From Cyclospora cayetanensis (Eukaryota; Apicomplexa; Conoidasida; Eucoccidiorida; Eimeriidae), in contig NW_020312258.1 in assembly GCF_002999335.1 (NCBI RefSeq), positions 372,001 through 436,000 of the forward strand: 64,000 nt of DNA, written 5' to 3'. Below, piece after piece: positions 45,082-57,169 of the stretch. Position 1 is the stretch's first letter; every line of letters starts with the position of its first letter. The translations under genes were made by a program, and so were the position numbers. The notes beneath the pieces are model-generated. The model was not told where the DNA came from and did not search any database. It worked only from the letters and a program-made list of their open reading frames with translations.

Positions 45082-47680
45082 TTCCCCCACACCGCAGGAC
45101 GGATGTGTTGGAGGAAGTGGGACTATGAACTTCGCAGGGGCATCTCACATGTCTTAGGGCTATAGAAAAGTGGTGCGTGCATCGCATTGCGTGCTCACAA
45201 ATCGAGGCCGTAGGAGGCTACTTTCTTACGAGTCATTATTCAACAGTGTTCAAGCGTTAGAGGCCTTTGAGTAGCTCACTGCTGCTGAAGTTGGTCTTTT
45301 CTTTCGGTGCTCGCAACTGCGGTCGTTACCGCTGCTGAATGCGTAGATGATTCTGGTATGCCTTGAGACGACCCTGAGCTTAAGGGAGGCGCGTAAGAGC
45401 AGTGCATCGTGAGCAGCCGTAATAGTTGCTTCTCGGAAGAAGTCCTATGGTCTCTTCAACCCAGTCAAGCATAAAGCAGACGCCACAGGATTGGCCCCAC
45501 AAGCGTGCCAAGAGATTGTAGTGATGGACCTCACAGAGCGACTCGGCGAACGCGTGTTTTTGCTTGGAGATAACGAGTATGCATGATGCGCTGTTGTATG
45601 GCTAGCTGGCTACTAATTAAACCCATATGGTAGGAGCGTGCTTCAGTCGTGAATGGGCTTCCATCGTTGTCGTTCCTGCATTCCGAGAGGTAGCGCTCTG
45701 CTTGGGGTCTCTCAAAGGCGACACCTCTAGCCCTCAATCCCTGTTTAAAAAAAGCGAAAGGAATAGTGTTTCCGGAAGGGCTTTTTCTTTCTCCTTCCCC
45801 TCGTTTCCTGATGTGACTGGAGAGGCACGTGTAGGCTACGCGGTGCTGTACCCTCTGAGCAATCACCACCGTTTACAGCTAAATGCAGATAGCAGCTGCA
45901 TCACGGGCACCCGCCACTGGCTCTGACCGTATTGAACTGCCTACTCTGCAGCAACAATAATCGGCGAACAGGCGAGCCAAATTAGAAAGTCGATCATTTC
46001 CAAATTCTTAATCATTGCTAGTGCAGCGAAACGTGCCTTGCTGAGCCTGCTGCGCTGGTCACACGCACGAGCTTTAGTGTCTATAGGTGCAAACAAGCAG
46101 CATAACGCACGCCTGAAGTTCCTGCAATGAAAAGGAGCGATAAAAGGGTTGAGCCACCAGTTACAAACTAAGGTCATTGCTGTTTCTCTCATCCCGAGCA
46201 GGAGGAAGTTCCTTGTTTTTGTCTACGAGACCTTTATATCTAAACAATCCACATGAAATATCATAGGGATGCATATTTTTGTCAGCACATCCTGCATGAT
46301 AATGCGCAACCTTCTGCTATCCGGGTTTGCCTCTAGAACTCAAATGGATTCTTTCGCGCAACAACAGTTCTCCTGCGTGCATGTGTAGCATTCGCTAATC
46401 AATGTTAAGAAGCGTCCGATAAAACTCATTTAATGGCAGCTTTCAAATCCCGCAGCGCACAATAGAATGGACGCCAAACCTGTGCCACAGAGTTGCTTTG
46501 TGTGCCTTGCAATTTTCCCGGCGGTAAACCCTAGCGGCACAGCGTTCAGTGCAGGGAATACCAACAATGCGTATTCCCACATACAAAACGAATGTTTAGA
46601 ATACCAGGGACTGACCTAGACGTGAGAAGCACCAGCGCTCCTTCTTGGATGTTGTGCCAGCACTTTTCCGGGGCGTAATCTTGGAATTGCACGTGTTGTT
46701 GACGGCGTAAGCCCAAATTCGTCAAAGAACAGAATTCGACCGTGCACATGGTATTTTAAAAGAACCGTGTGCCATCTTTTTGTGACCTCTGCCCGTGTCG
46801 CCTGTTTAAGCGTTATGCAAGGAGATCGAACAGCGTATATGTTGATCCTAGCATCTCAAGCAAACTTCAGAATCCCTTATTCAACTTGATCAATAGCACA
46901 AAGAGGCGTTAAAACTGTCACGTTTAAATATAACTGTTGGCTTGCTGCCCCCTGAGAACATGCGTGCTTCTTTGAATGACAACGACGGAGAACCGTGGGA
47001 ACGTGAGTAACACTGAAATGCGGGCCTTCGTTGTTACTCTGAGGAGCACTCTTTAGTAGAAGATTACGAATATCTCCTTTAGAATGTTTCTATTTATCTA
47101 CAGTATGATTTTTTGCAAGAAGGAAGGGTTTTGCGTATGAGCCACTCGGGGACGGAATCTCTTTTTTCAGTCTACGGAAACTGAATAGAAACAACAAATG
47201 ACCCTCGTGAAAAGTGCATTAAAATCCTAATCGCACAAGAAAATCTCTATAGTCGGAGTATTGAGTACATAGCTCGCAACGCCGCGAACACAGTTCCACC
47301 CTTGACCGTGAACACGCTGTGCTCTCAGGGCGCCAGCTTTAGGGAGTCAGGGTCACAATGGGGAGAGTGCCTAAGAGCACCACTTTCCCGCAGAAGAATG
47401 ATCGGTTCCTCACTCTTTTCGCACTCTGATTTGTCTGTTTAATAGTCTGTAGCTCTTTAAGCAGCTATCTTCGTACCTGAGAAGGGCAGCAGTCCACTCG
47501 GGGGCTCTCTGTATGTTCAGCCTCATATCTGGCACTATCCATTGAAATAATGCAGGTGTATCTTGGAAATTCCAGACTGTGTACTGAAATCGGGCAATTT
47601 TTCACAGCACGTTACTTGGTAGCCTGGCGGTGACAGTAGGAGCTGCTTGGCTCGCAGAACAGTGATCGCTGGTCCACTGA
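45082..47680. other. Intergenic, no gene supported
   Basis: About 2.6 kb follows the SERCA stop. Only short, unconvincing open frames are present on either strand, and no repeats or retroelement motifs stand out. Confidence 0.45.
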
Positions 47681-50137
47681 ATGGCCTCTGTGAAGACTTG
47701 CGAAACGAGTCCCCTAAAAGGGGTTTTTTCGTCACCCTCTATGATGCTTCCTCGGGAAGATGAGGGGCAGGCTGCCGCTTCCCCTTATGGTCGCATCAGC
47801 AACACGGATACCGATGGTAACGGTTGCTACCTCGTAACATTGGGCCTATGCGCGCATGTGCATGCAAAAAATGCCCAAGCAGCGGCGGCTGCTGCAGCCG
47901 ACGCTGCAGCAGGTGCAGCGGCAGAGTCTGGCCGCTCAGAATCAGCGAAAATAGGGTCGTTGTACATCAGCTCTGTTCCAGCGCAGCACCCTCAGCAGGC
48001 AGATTACCACCATGAGCAGCAGTTGAAGAGGCGGCACCAGGAATTCAGCCCCACGCTGCAGCTCATGCATCGGCATGAACAACAGGTACAGCAAAAGTCG
48101 CAGCAGCAGCCGTCCTACTGCTCCATCCGCGTTGAGAACCCCCATGCGTATGGCAACGACTCAGCTGCTACAGAGGCAGTTATTAGTGCTGTCGCCAGGG
48201 CAGCGGCTGCAGAAATTTCCATGGCTGCAGAAGCTTCGGAAGTGTCATCCCTTTGTGGAGATCTCCCCGTCAGCCCGGAGGGTCCGCCTGAAGCCACTGC
48301 GGCTCATGGAATTGTTGGCGTAAATATGCCCGACCTAAAGAATATACCAATGGCCATTAGAGTGCCTCCTTACAGAGAGCATTTGGTTTATGAGTTGAAG
48401 CAACTGCGGCGATTTTGGAGGATTGACCTGCATCAGCGAGACTGGAGGCAAGTATTTGTTTCTTCGTATTTTCCCAATGTGATAGATCCCCTGCTCCTGA
48501 CCATTCTCCGGTTCTTGTTTTGCTGTTGCGTCCTCGTGCTGGAGTGCTTCGCCTCTATCCAGGGGTATGCGGAAGTGGGCAAGGCGCAGATGCTCTATTT
48601 CACGAACTGGAATAGTCTGTTGGTGGCCGCTGGGTTTCTCTCTCTGACGATCACTTCAATTACCGCATGCAAGAGCTTTGCCGCTCCGCTTCAACACGTT
48701 GCTACGCAAGAAGACGACCAGCAACAGCACCATCAGGGACTGCAGCCGCAGAGCGAACTTCTCATGAATCCCGTTGATGAACCTCCACGAGTGTACCCGA
48801 GGCAGCAGCCACAGAAGCACACAGAGCGATTCAGCGCCTCTCGAGAAAACAGCAGCTGCAGCCTCGGATTTTCTGCCTTGGAGTTTGTCGCTGTCGACGG
48901 CCGCCATCCCCGACCAACCTACAGCTCCAACAAATCCGCGTTGCTCCCCTGGCTCGTGCAGCAACGTCAGCAGCTCCTTAGGCAGAAGCAGCCGCCACGA
49001 GACACTCGCGCTGTCTGTCTTGTGCTTCCAGGATACAGGGATCTAATGGCCGATAGCCGCTACTGCGTGGAGGGGATCTTGCTCGCTCCGAATCCCAGCA
49101 ATATGGGCAAGCTGGTTCAGGATAGCGTAGCTAAGGAGGGCTGCGACTCAATGTGCTGCTTGAAGGCCAAGAAGTCCATAAGGAGCTATCCTGCGAGTCC
49201 AGCCCAGCCAGCCATCATGAACGCAGCACCCTCACAAGCTGTCACAGCTTGCCACTCGAGCGCAGCAGATAGCGATCCTACCTGTCGGACAGGCAGTCGT
49301 TGCGCAGTGGACCTCTCGACGGACGTAAACGGAATAGCACGAAAAATCGCAGGAACAACAATTTCGGAAATTCCTTGGTTCGTAAAGCTGACGTGGATAA
49401 TTCATAACTTGCAACTTGTGGCCTCCTTGGGCGTCTTTGCGGTCTACTTTTCGCTCTTTAAGGCGGAGGACGTCGCGTTCCCGGGCTCATGGGTGACTGT
49501 GTGGAAACACGCGGTGCTGGTCTTTTTAACGCTCCTGCATGCGTCTCTCCTCTCTCGAATCCCCTGTCCCTTGAGGCACATGGGCTTCACCCTTATCCTG
49601 TTCCTTTTGTACTTCATAGTGCAGCTCTGTGTCTTCTTCTTCGACGTGCCCAATGGCCAAGGCGGATCGGGCTACGTGTACAAGGTGTTCTGCCTCTCAG
49701 AACCATCGAAAGCCGTCTTCGTACTCTCTGGGATTTTGTTGTGCTGCGCTCTCTTGCATATATTTCTGTTTTCTATATCGCGAAAACGCTGCCTCTATGT
49801 AGACCCTCCGCCCTCGGTGTCCGTTACGGCGCTACAGCTCAAGCGCAGCATTCGGTATGCCGCTGCCGCTGCTGCCGCGGCAGCAGCGGCAGAGCAAATG
49901 GTGGAAGAGTCCTCCTCATCAGCAGCAGCTGCAGCAGCTCAAGAGCTCACGCCCAAAGACAGCCGCGTGTGTCTAGACTTGCGGCCTCCCCAGTGCTACA
50001 GCGAGGAGGCATCCACAGGGCATCCAGATGGGCGACATAGCGGCAGCACCACTCGACGGGATGACGTTCAGTCGGGGTATCTGCAGGAGCAGCATCGGAC
50101 AGCACAGGTCAAGACAATAAAAGCCTCGCGAGAGTAA
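47681..50137 (+). CDS. Multi-span membrane protein, rolling-stone/AIG1-like
   Basis: A single uninterrupted frame of 818 codons starts at an ATG. The first about 230 residues are soluble and rich in Ala, Gln and Ser. Membrane spans then begin near residue 265 ('LLLTILRFLFCCCVLVLECF') and 315. A Gln-rich loop of about 200 residues follows, then four or five spans between about residues 570 and 710. The spacing and motifs of these spans resemble the rolling-stone/AIG1 (FAR-17a) families: a 'YFTNWNSLL' segment, His after the fourth span ('LTLLHASLLSRIP') and 'VYKVFCLSEPSKAV' before the last span. Similarity is weak and the match is an inference. The C-terminus has an Ala run (GCT/GCC/GCA repeats, 49858-49890) and a second Ala/Ser tract. 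The stop overlaps a donor-like gagtaagg, so a spliced alternative end is possible. Function is unknown. Confidence 0.72.
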   Translation: MASVKTCETSPLKGVFSSPSMMLPREDEGQAAASPYGRISNTDTDGNGCYLVTLGLCAHVHAKNAQAAAAAAADAAAGAAAESGRSESAKIGSLYISSVPAQHPQQADYHHEQQLKRRHQEFSPTLQLMHRHEQQVQQKSQQQPSYCSIRVENPHAYGNDSAATEAVISAVARAAAAEISMAAEASEVSSLCGDLPVSPEGPPEATAAHGIVGVNMPDLKNIPMAIRVPPYREHLVYELKQLRRFWRIDLHQRDWRQVFVSSYFPNVIDPLLLTILRFLFCCCVLVLECFASIQGYAEVGKAQMLYFTNWNSLLVAAGFLSLTITSITACKSFAAPLQHVATQEDDQQQHHQGLQPQSELLMNPVDEPPRVYPRQQPQKHTERFSASRENSSCSLGFSALEFVAVDGRHPRPTYSSNKSALLPWLVQQRQQLLRQKQPPRDTRAVCLVLPGYRDLMADSRYCVEGILLAPNPSNMGKLVQDSVAKEGCDSMCCLKAKKSIRSYPASPAQPAIMNAAPSQAVTACHSSAADSDPTCRTGSRCAVDLSTDVNGIARKIAGTTISEIPWFVKLTWIIHNLQLVASLGVFAVYFSLFKAEDVAFPGSWVTVWKHAVLVFLTLLHASLLSRIPCPLRHMGFTLILFLLYFIVQLCVFFFDVPNGQGGSGYVYKVFCLSEPSKAVFVLSGILLCCALLHIFLFSISRKRCLYVDPPPSVSVTALQLKRSIRYAAAAAAAAAAAEQMVEESSSSAAAAAAQELTPKDSRVCLDLRPPQCYSEEASTGHPDGRHSGSTTRRDDVQSGYLQEQHRTAQVKTIKASRE

Positions 50138-52267
50138 GGAGGATTTTCCCCCTTCCCCCCTCGCCTTCCCCCGTCCCGCTCACCCCGGCCTTCCGCCTTC
50201 TCCAGTCGAGTGTCACTGCAAATTGAGGAGCCAGTGGGCCGCAGGGAGGCAGGATCAGGCGTCTTCTCGCTGAGCAACAATATACGCGTGAACGGACAGG
50301 TCCTCTTTATCTGACATCAGTGACCATTAGACTCGTACTGTCATCCACAGCAACGGCAGAAAAAGGTATTCAAACAACTGCTGCAGATCCTAACAGAGAG
50401 GTACAGGGTCTGGCGTCCGCCTATGCCGGCAACTGCGGAGTCGGTGCAGAGGAGATGGCGGAGGGCTTTCCCTCCTCCTGCCTTGCTGCAGATGCTTGCA
50501 GCATGCGCAACAGCAGCGACAGCATGTTCCTACAGGGTAGGTTAACGCGTATTTGCTATGCAAAGCTCTTCACTTGTGCGTGTGCATGAAACTTCTTCCC
50601 GAGGACTTTATGGCATCTACGGGGTAGATACGCATACCAAAGAGAAACTCTGGACTTTTTCACTAGACATCGCGTTAGTATTGATGCAGAAATACGAGGG
50701 GCTTCGCATCGAATCTTTGGGGTCTAGGCGTATGGCGCGGTATGTGTTTAGCAAGCAAAAGATGCATGTAGGTGTTCTCATATGCAGGGATACCACCCTG
50801 GCGACACACAGGCACACCCTTCGAAACATCGAATAGGAGACCTAGAGGTGTCGTCAAACCATAGACACGGCAGCCATGCAGTGAGCGGCGTAGCAGTAGA
50901 ATCGAAGAGGGCGAGGAAGGAGAAAAAGTCAGTGGCTTTAGCGACAAACAGCTTGGAGGGCCGGAGTTATTCCATCTAAGGTCTCTGAGGGTAGACACTT
51001 ACAACTCCACATCAAATTAATATAAATATTGCGTGTTTCTCCTGGAAGTGTTTCTGCCTTTCCCTAACCGCGGCCCTGAGGGATCCGCTATGACGAAGAG
51101 GGGCAGGTAGGGTGCGCGTTGTTGCACCCTTGAAGTACTCGAGCATTAATGACTAGTTGCACATGGCCTCTTGAGCGTGCATGCACACAGATGAACTGTT
51201 CTTGGATCGCGCTCACACTACTCTGCAGTACGTGGAATACTGGGCTCGACAAACTAAGAATTCATGTCTTTGCAAACTATCATCAGCTAAATATGGCTGC
51301 TTTCGTAGAACGTGTCACAGTGTAGCTTAGCCCGCTACAGAACTCCTGCCATGCGTGCTCTGCAACAGGCTGCACGTTGTCACAAACTGCAAGAAACAGA
51401 GTCGCGAGGCAGGACATGCCACCCGTTCAGCAGGATCGGTTCAAGTGTGCAGACGAATTGTCGGTGCCATGATCAGCATTTTGATAGCTTTGCCAGATGC
51501 GAGTCTCGCAGTTGGGCGAGGGCTGCAGAGGGAGGTGCCTGCCACCGACGACGACCGCAGAATTCGAAGTAGCTTTGCCAAATTGTGACTGTCCATGATA
51601 ATCCGCGAATTCAGGCGCACGGAGGTTACTGCTAGGAATGTTACCGGCACAGGGTTATTTCCTTGTGTGCAGTCCTTGCGTCACCATGCAAAGGCTCAGC
51701 ACCGCAAACGTCGGCAGAACCCCGGCACGGTGGCACTTCCTTGGAAGTGTAATGCGCAGGATTGCCTCCGTAATGCCGTGGAGCCAGCAAACACACCAAG
51801 TCCCCTCGCGTTCTTCAGATAGGGTGCACAACAGCCCTAATCAAGGGACTGAGGGGCCTCGTGGGTACGAGGGAGCGCGTGAAGGACCGCCTTCTGGCTG
51901 GACGAGCAAATCGGGGGTTCAAAAACCTAAAGTACACATGAAGCAGCCTCTACTTTATGTGGAAGTCTGGAGGAAATAGGCATCTCCTCAATGCAGCCAC
52001 GCGGTGGTCACTCACTGCTCGCCGTCAGCACCTCCTTTCAGACCGGTGCTAAGTAGGACAGAATCTGTCCATTACCCTCGACCACGCACATATGAAATCG
52101 GTATTGCCCTTTATTTTTACTGCCGCCGCCAACTCGCCCACACTAGCAGTTCTCCTCTCAAGAACCAGGAAAAAACCGTCTGCCCCCAGAAAGGCCCCTT
52201 GACGCACTGCGCACGCATACTCTGAAGAGACTTCTTGTTCCTCGCTGACACAAATTCTGGAATCCCA
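50138..52267. other. Intergenic, no gene firmly supported
   Basis: A 195-base open stretch at 50341-50535, bounded by ag and gt, could be an exon but joins to nothing convincing. The rest contains only short frames. The upstream region of the RsmE-family gene lies at the right end. Confidence 0.4.
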
Positions 52268-54918
52268 ATGAATTTAATTCTGCTGAACAAAGAAGACCTC
52301 CAATTCAAGCAAGATGGTGTCTATGCCGTGCTTCAAGGACGGGCTCATGGCCACTGCCAGCGCATCCTCAAAGTCACCGTACGTCCCCATACACACCCCG
52401 GGTGTCGGTCCATCCGAAGCAATGTTCATTTCTGTGTCTAAATTGACCTTTCAGTACCCCTTGGTGCCATTTAAAAATCTGTGGTAGCTCAGTTGACACA
52501 GACAGACAGACACACACACACACATACACACACAAACACATCCAAGCATCTCCACCGCACTAGCCATCCTTTTCGGTAGCTGCCTCTGTACAAGTATGTA
52601 GCAGATTTGCCTCTGGCACTTTCCCGCGTGCCCGCAATTTGCCAGAATTTGCATGCTGCTTTCGTGGTCTCCCCCACTGCTACCCCCATTTCCTGCCCCT
52701 GTTTACACACATAGCGCTGCCGGTCCGTTAGTGGCGAAATTTCAGTTGTCGAGGTCCATATACTTGGGGGGCCATGAACATATGAAGGAGGTAGGCTCTA
52801 GACTTGCCTGATGCACTACATCAGAACGCGCTTGGCTCGCTTCGACGAAGGTCTCCCATGATTGGCCGTCATTCCTTGTGAACTCAGACTGGCACGCATT
52901 TGCGAGTTGGAGTCACAATGGCGGGTGTGGGGGAGGCGGAGGTGGTTGCCTGTGAAAGCGATCAGACCATAATCAAGCTCCTCGAAAGAATCGATCTGTA
53001 AGTGTCTTGCATGCTTTCTTTTTATTGCCACGACGGCCTTAGGATGGGTGCTTCCGACTCCTCATGCAGTGCTTTCACGAGAGTGTGCTTTTGCGCATCC
53101 TAGTGATCTGCATGCTGCAAAGGCCTCGTTCATTTTGTTGTAGCTTAAGAAGAACGTCGCCACTTTGTTTGCAGAGGCTGTATGGCGCAGCTTCTTGCTG
53201 CGCAGATCCCATATCCTCTCCCACGAGTTCAGATCTGTTTCTCGTCCTTGCGTGTGCATGCATGCATTTTTTGAAAGTGCTCCCGTGTTGGACGTGAGAT
53301 GCTGTCTCAGGATGCCCATGAAGCAGCCCTATAAACATTTGGAGATTGAACTGCTTCTTGCTGTACCTCGTCCAAAAGTGCTCGAGCGCCTCTTGCAGGT
53401 TCATTTCCATGGCAGCTTTGTCATTTTTAGGGTTATCTGCAGATACTGCTGCCGAACTCCCTCAGTTAACGTCAGCTTAATGTTTATTGCGTCTGTCTTT
53501 GCTGTACATAATATCTATCTATATATATGTATCTGTATCTAACAGCCGTGAGTAAACACCTTACTTAGCCGGCTTGTCTGCTGCAGCTCTGCGCTGTCGT
53601 GGGCATCCACCGCATCTTCCTGATTTGCGCTGCTCGGACTGAGAAGGGATTTCTCTCGTCCTCTCGCCTGTCTGCCGAGAATATCCACGAGCACTTTCGT
53701 TTAGGTGAAGAAGATTTTAGACTGGGTGCTTTGTGCGTCCAGGCACCTCATTTTAAACGTCCCTAGTTGTTGTGCTCTCGGCGCTTGCGCTGTAGAACTC
53801 TATTTGCAGCCGCATTGTCGCTCCCTCGTTTTCTCGCTCCCGTGGTATTTTTCTGCGCATTTGTCTCGCTTCATCTCCTCTTAGCACTGGCACTGCCGAA
53901 GAATGGGGACATTAGCAGTGCACGTTCAAGCAGGTGACATCCTGGACGCTGTATCAGGAAGCCTGACAACAACTGACACCTCTCCCTCTCCCTCCAACCT
54001 TCTCAAAAAAATACAATTTGTGCAAATGTGCCCGCGCCTGTAGGTTTGGAGCAGGGCATGATTACACGTCCTCCAGAGCTGCATGCCTTTGCTTCATGGG
54101 ACGGCTTTTTGGCCGCGATCCGTGAGGCGGATGACTTAGAAGCAAAAGGACCAGCTGCAACACATATTCCCGACGCATTTTCAGAAGCACCCAGTGCTGT
54201 CAAAAACGCAGACGCAGGATCTACTTATGTGCTGCCCACGCTGCGCCTTGTCGCACATCCACACACAGAGCCCACCCTCCCAAGTCTCCTCGTACGCGCG
54301 CGTGATCCTGTCGCTGCTACGTAAATATGAATATATATATACTGCTGTCTCCGCGTTTGCTGCTCGTGCTGCTTTATTAATCGGGCAGTCCGGCTGCCTC
54401 ACGCCACGCATGCTGTCATGCCTTTCCCCCCGCCCCCCCGCTCGCTTTCGTGTGTGCAGATGCGGCCATTCGCTGAAAACCCCCCGTCTGCAGAACTCAA
54501 CGGAAAGCAAGTCGAATTTCAGCGACACAGCGTTCTTCTCGCGGTTGGTCCCGAGGGAGGTTGGATCCCCCCCGAGATAGATCTGCTTCAGCGGAAGCTA
54601 GGGTTTCTCCCCTTCAGCCTATCTGACAAAATCCTAAAGTGTGAAACGGCGCTCACTGCTTGTCTGACCCAGCTAACGATGTGTTACGAGGACCCCATGC
54701 TCTTCCCATTTTTGCGTTCTCCAGTAGAAATTTACGCAGCCAGATTAGCGAGAGATGATAAAGACCCTGAGCGTAGTTCTGATGCACCAGAGAGTGAACA
54801 CAAAATATCAAGACACCGTGGAGCCAGGGATATTATCCGACTGCCTGGTGGATTTTTAATGACCTTCCCGCAGCGCTACACAACGCGCACTAATGCTGCA
54901 GAACCGCAGCAGCAATGA
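52268..54918 (+). CDS. rsmE: RsmE-family rRNA (uridine-N3) methyltransferase
   Basis: Six exons give 377 residues: 52268-52378, 52888-52997, 53311-53398, 53587-53704, 54044-54291 and 54460-54918, all GT..AG with consistent phases. The start 'MNLILL' matches the family N-terminus and is followed by the PUA-like beta domain ('GTHLRVGV'). The SPOUT domain shows 'LAVPRPKVLERLLQ', 'GIHRIFLICAARTEKGF', 'GLEQG', the SAM-binding knot 'LAVGPEGGWIPPE' and 'LSDKILKCETAL'. Bacterial RsmE methylates U1498 of 16S rRNA. A eukaryotic copy would most likely act on mitochondrial or apicoplast rRNA, but no obvious targeting peptide is visible. The protein is longer than bacterial RsmE (about 240 residues). One insertion lies between 'GLEQG' and the knot (exon 5), and there is a C-terminal extension ending in Gln residues. 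The methionine choice is supported by the conserved start. Confidence 0.92.
52494..52545. repeat. (ACAC)n microsatellite in rsmE intron 1
   Basis: Acagacag units pass into cacacaca and cacaaaca over about 50 bases. Confidence 0.9.
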
Positions 54919-55047
54919 CAGCACATGTTACTATCCAGGTTTCAATCTTTGACTACTTGCTGTTTCTGCAGTCCTGCACGGGCTGTAAGAGATGGCGCTA
55001 TCAAAGGGCGCACCGGCAACAGGTGCTGCTGTGCCTTCTGCTGCAAA

Positions 55048-55368
55048 ATGGCAGCAGCGACACTGACTTTTCGCAGTGCTGACGCTTTTGTAGGGCACGA
55101 AACTCCTGCATCTCGCGGCTTTCCTTCTTATAAGATGCTTAGACACTGCGGCAGTGAGCTCCTAGATCACCTGCAGGGCAGCGAAACGGTGCAGCATCCA
55201 CTTCGGTGGACACGCTACATGCCATTTCTTCTTTTATTCGTGGCTTGTGCAGTTTATTATGCATTCCTACAAAAAAAGTGTCACTGGCGTGGCTGTCGTC
55301 GCTGCGCCCGCTCGGAGACTCACGAATCACAAGATGATATAATTGTATGCGATCGGCAGAAGCCTTGA
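55048..55368 (+). CDS. Possible small single-span membrane protein
   Basis: An ATG-initiated frame of 106 codons starts 129 bases after the rsmE stop, in the same direction. It has one strongly hydrophobic segment ('YMPFLLLFVACAVYYAF', about residues 62-78) followed by a basic, Cys-rich stretch and a hydrophilic tail. That pattern fits a membrane anchor with a cytosolic tail. The frame is also open further upstream to 54925. I know no family for it. It could be a separate short gene, a last exon, or chance. Confidence 0.35.
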   Translation: MAAATLTFRSADAFVGHETPASRGFPSYKMLRHCGSELLDHLQGSETVQHPLRWTRYMPFLLLFVACAVYYAFLQKKCHWRGCRRCARSETHESQDDIIVCDRQKP

Positions 55369-57169
55369 ATAAAGTAATCATGGGAAAATCTAAGCGCGCA
55401 TGGCGCTGACCCGTTGTAGAGCTAGCACCCTGCTGCCCAAAGAAATTGCAGTTTCAGGAGCTGCTCTTTTCCGTGTATTAGCAAGCACAGTGGTGTTCTC
55501 ATGCTGTTCAATCCAGAAATCGCGAATGTGCACGTATAGCATTCCACGAAGATATGGGGTGAGAAACAAAAAAGGTATGAACGTCAGCCCTGGTGCGCTC
55601 TACACTTGAGGAAAAAGGCTTAATTCGGACTTCCAGGAATGCTGGCAATACTTTTTCTCTGAAAGATAGTCCCCTGTGAAAGTATGTTAAAGCCTAAGCA
55701 GAAAAGAAGAAGAAAAGGAACAGTTGAAGGCAAGAGGCCTGAGCACTAATCCCCTTGCTTCCTTAGCGAGCAGACACCAGACTGCCTTCTCCGGACGGCA
55801 TGGTTGGCCAATGGCACCACCGTCGAGATCGCGTATGACCTGTTGACTGTATAAGCTGGAGATAAGACGCTCAGGCTGACACCTGAGAAGCGTAACCTCG
55901 GAGGTGACCGGTACTTACGTAAAGCGAATTGCAAGGACCACTACACCTGCATAAAACCTTCCGTTTGCACTCATACTGCATGGCTCCGTGCCATAGACTT
56001 GGCCTCTCCACGTGGGGTCAGTGTTGGATTAATCTTAGGACGGTGGCTGCCCTAAATAACCGTATTTAAATGACATCATACCAAAAAGTTGGTGTATGAC
56101 GGTGCAGGCTAAGAAGGCCAACTACTCTACAAGTAACAGCAAAGTGGTTATTGTGGTTACTCCTCTGTCCAGCTTCCTGCAGGATATAAGGTGTCGTCCG
56201 GTTTGCAATTCAGATTTTCACAAGCCACTGGAAGATCATGTGTTTTCTTATGCCAATGTCTAGAAATCTCGCACCTTTGCAGCAGTGAGTGTATAGCTCA
56301 CTATGTATGACCAGTGTTCTCCAGTCATTTTACATGAAGTCTACGAACGTCAAACATTGCATGATGTGGGGCTAACAAGCTAGCTGTTCATGCAGCAGAG
56401 CAGGATATCTCTTTATTTCTTGGATGCAAAACAGCGGCACTCGGAAGAACAATAAGGGTGCAAGGTGACGGCAGTTTGACACTTCATCCAAGGTTTCTGT
56501 AAGAAAATTTCGCTCTCTAAGCTCAATGCCAAGCTTATAAAAATGTCGTTGAGGGCTTTCTAAAAAAACTCTCCATGTCATTTATGACCCTGGAACCATA
56601 GGGCTCTGGCATTAGAGGAGAGGGACGGAGTTGGGATGCGTATTACTGAGCTGTAACACTGTATTCAGAGCATTCATTCACAGCGAGTGCACATACCAGC
56701 GTCTTCGGCGCACGCACACATAGCTTGGTTTCATCCTATTGAGCTACCGCTACCTCGCAAAAAGTGCAATGCATCAACAGACAGTGAATAATAATCAACG
56801 CTTACCCATTATTTCCCAAAAGATGACTAATTATTAAGCGTGCCGAAGTCTAGCTTAGCTGGAAACAAGAAGCGCATTTGTGGAAAGGAAAACATGCGCT
56901 GTATAGGGTACCTGATGAGGAGTGCGATACTGCCGAGTCCGAACAGCCGAGAGCCTATAAACGAGGACTCTGAAGGTATATTGTGTAAACAGCCAATAGA
57001 ATGACCTTTTACTGCTATGCAAAAGCTGGAAGATGGCCTACGCATTCGAAAGTTTACAAAAGTTGTCTGCCTTCACTTGGGTTTTTTAATATTTAATTAA
57101 TTTTCTTGGGCAACAGCCCGGGAAAACACTCTTTGGCGATAGACGTAAAAGGTGACTCCAAGCCTTTTG
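55369..57169. other. Intergenic, no gene supported
   Basis: AT-richer sequence with short open frames only. It leads into the second retroelement relic. I could not recognise a terminal repeat. Confidence 0.4.

Noticed and set aside
50341..50535. Open stretch with Arg/Gln/Ala-rich translation bounded by ag and gt
   Set aside because: Its phase does not join the preceding membrane-protein gene, and no partner exon was found.
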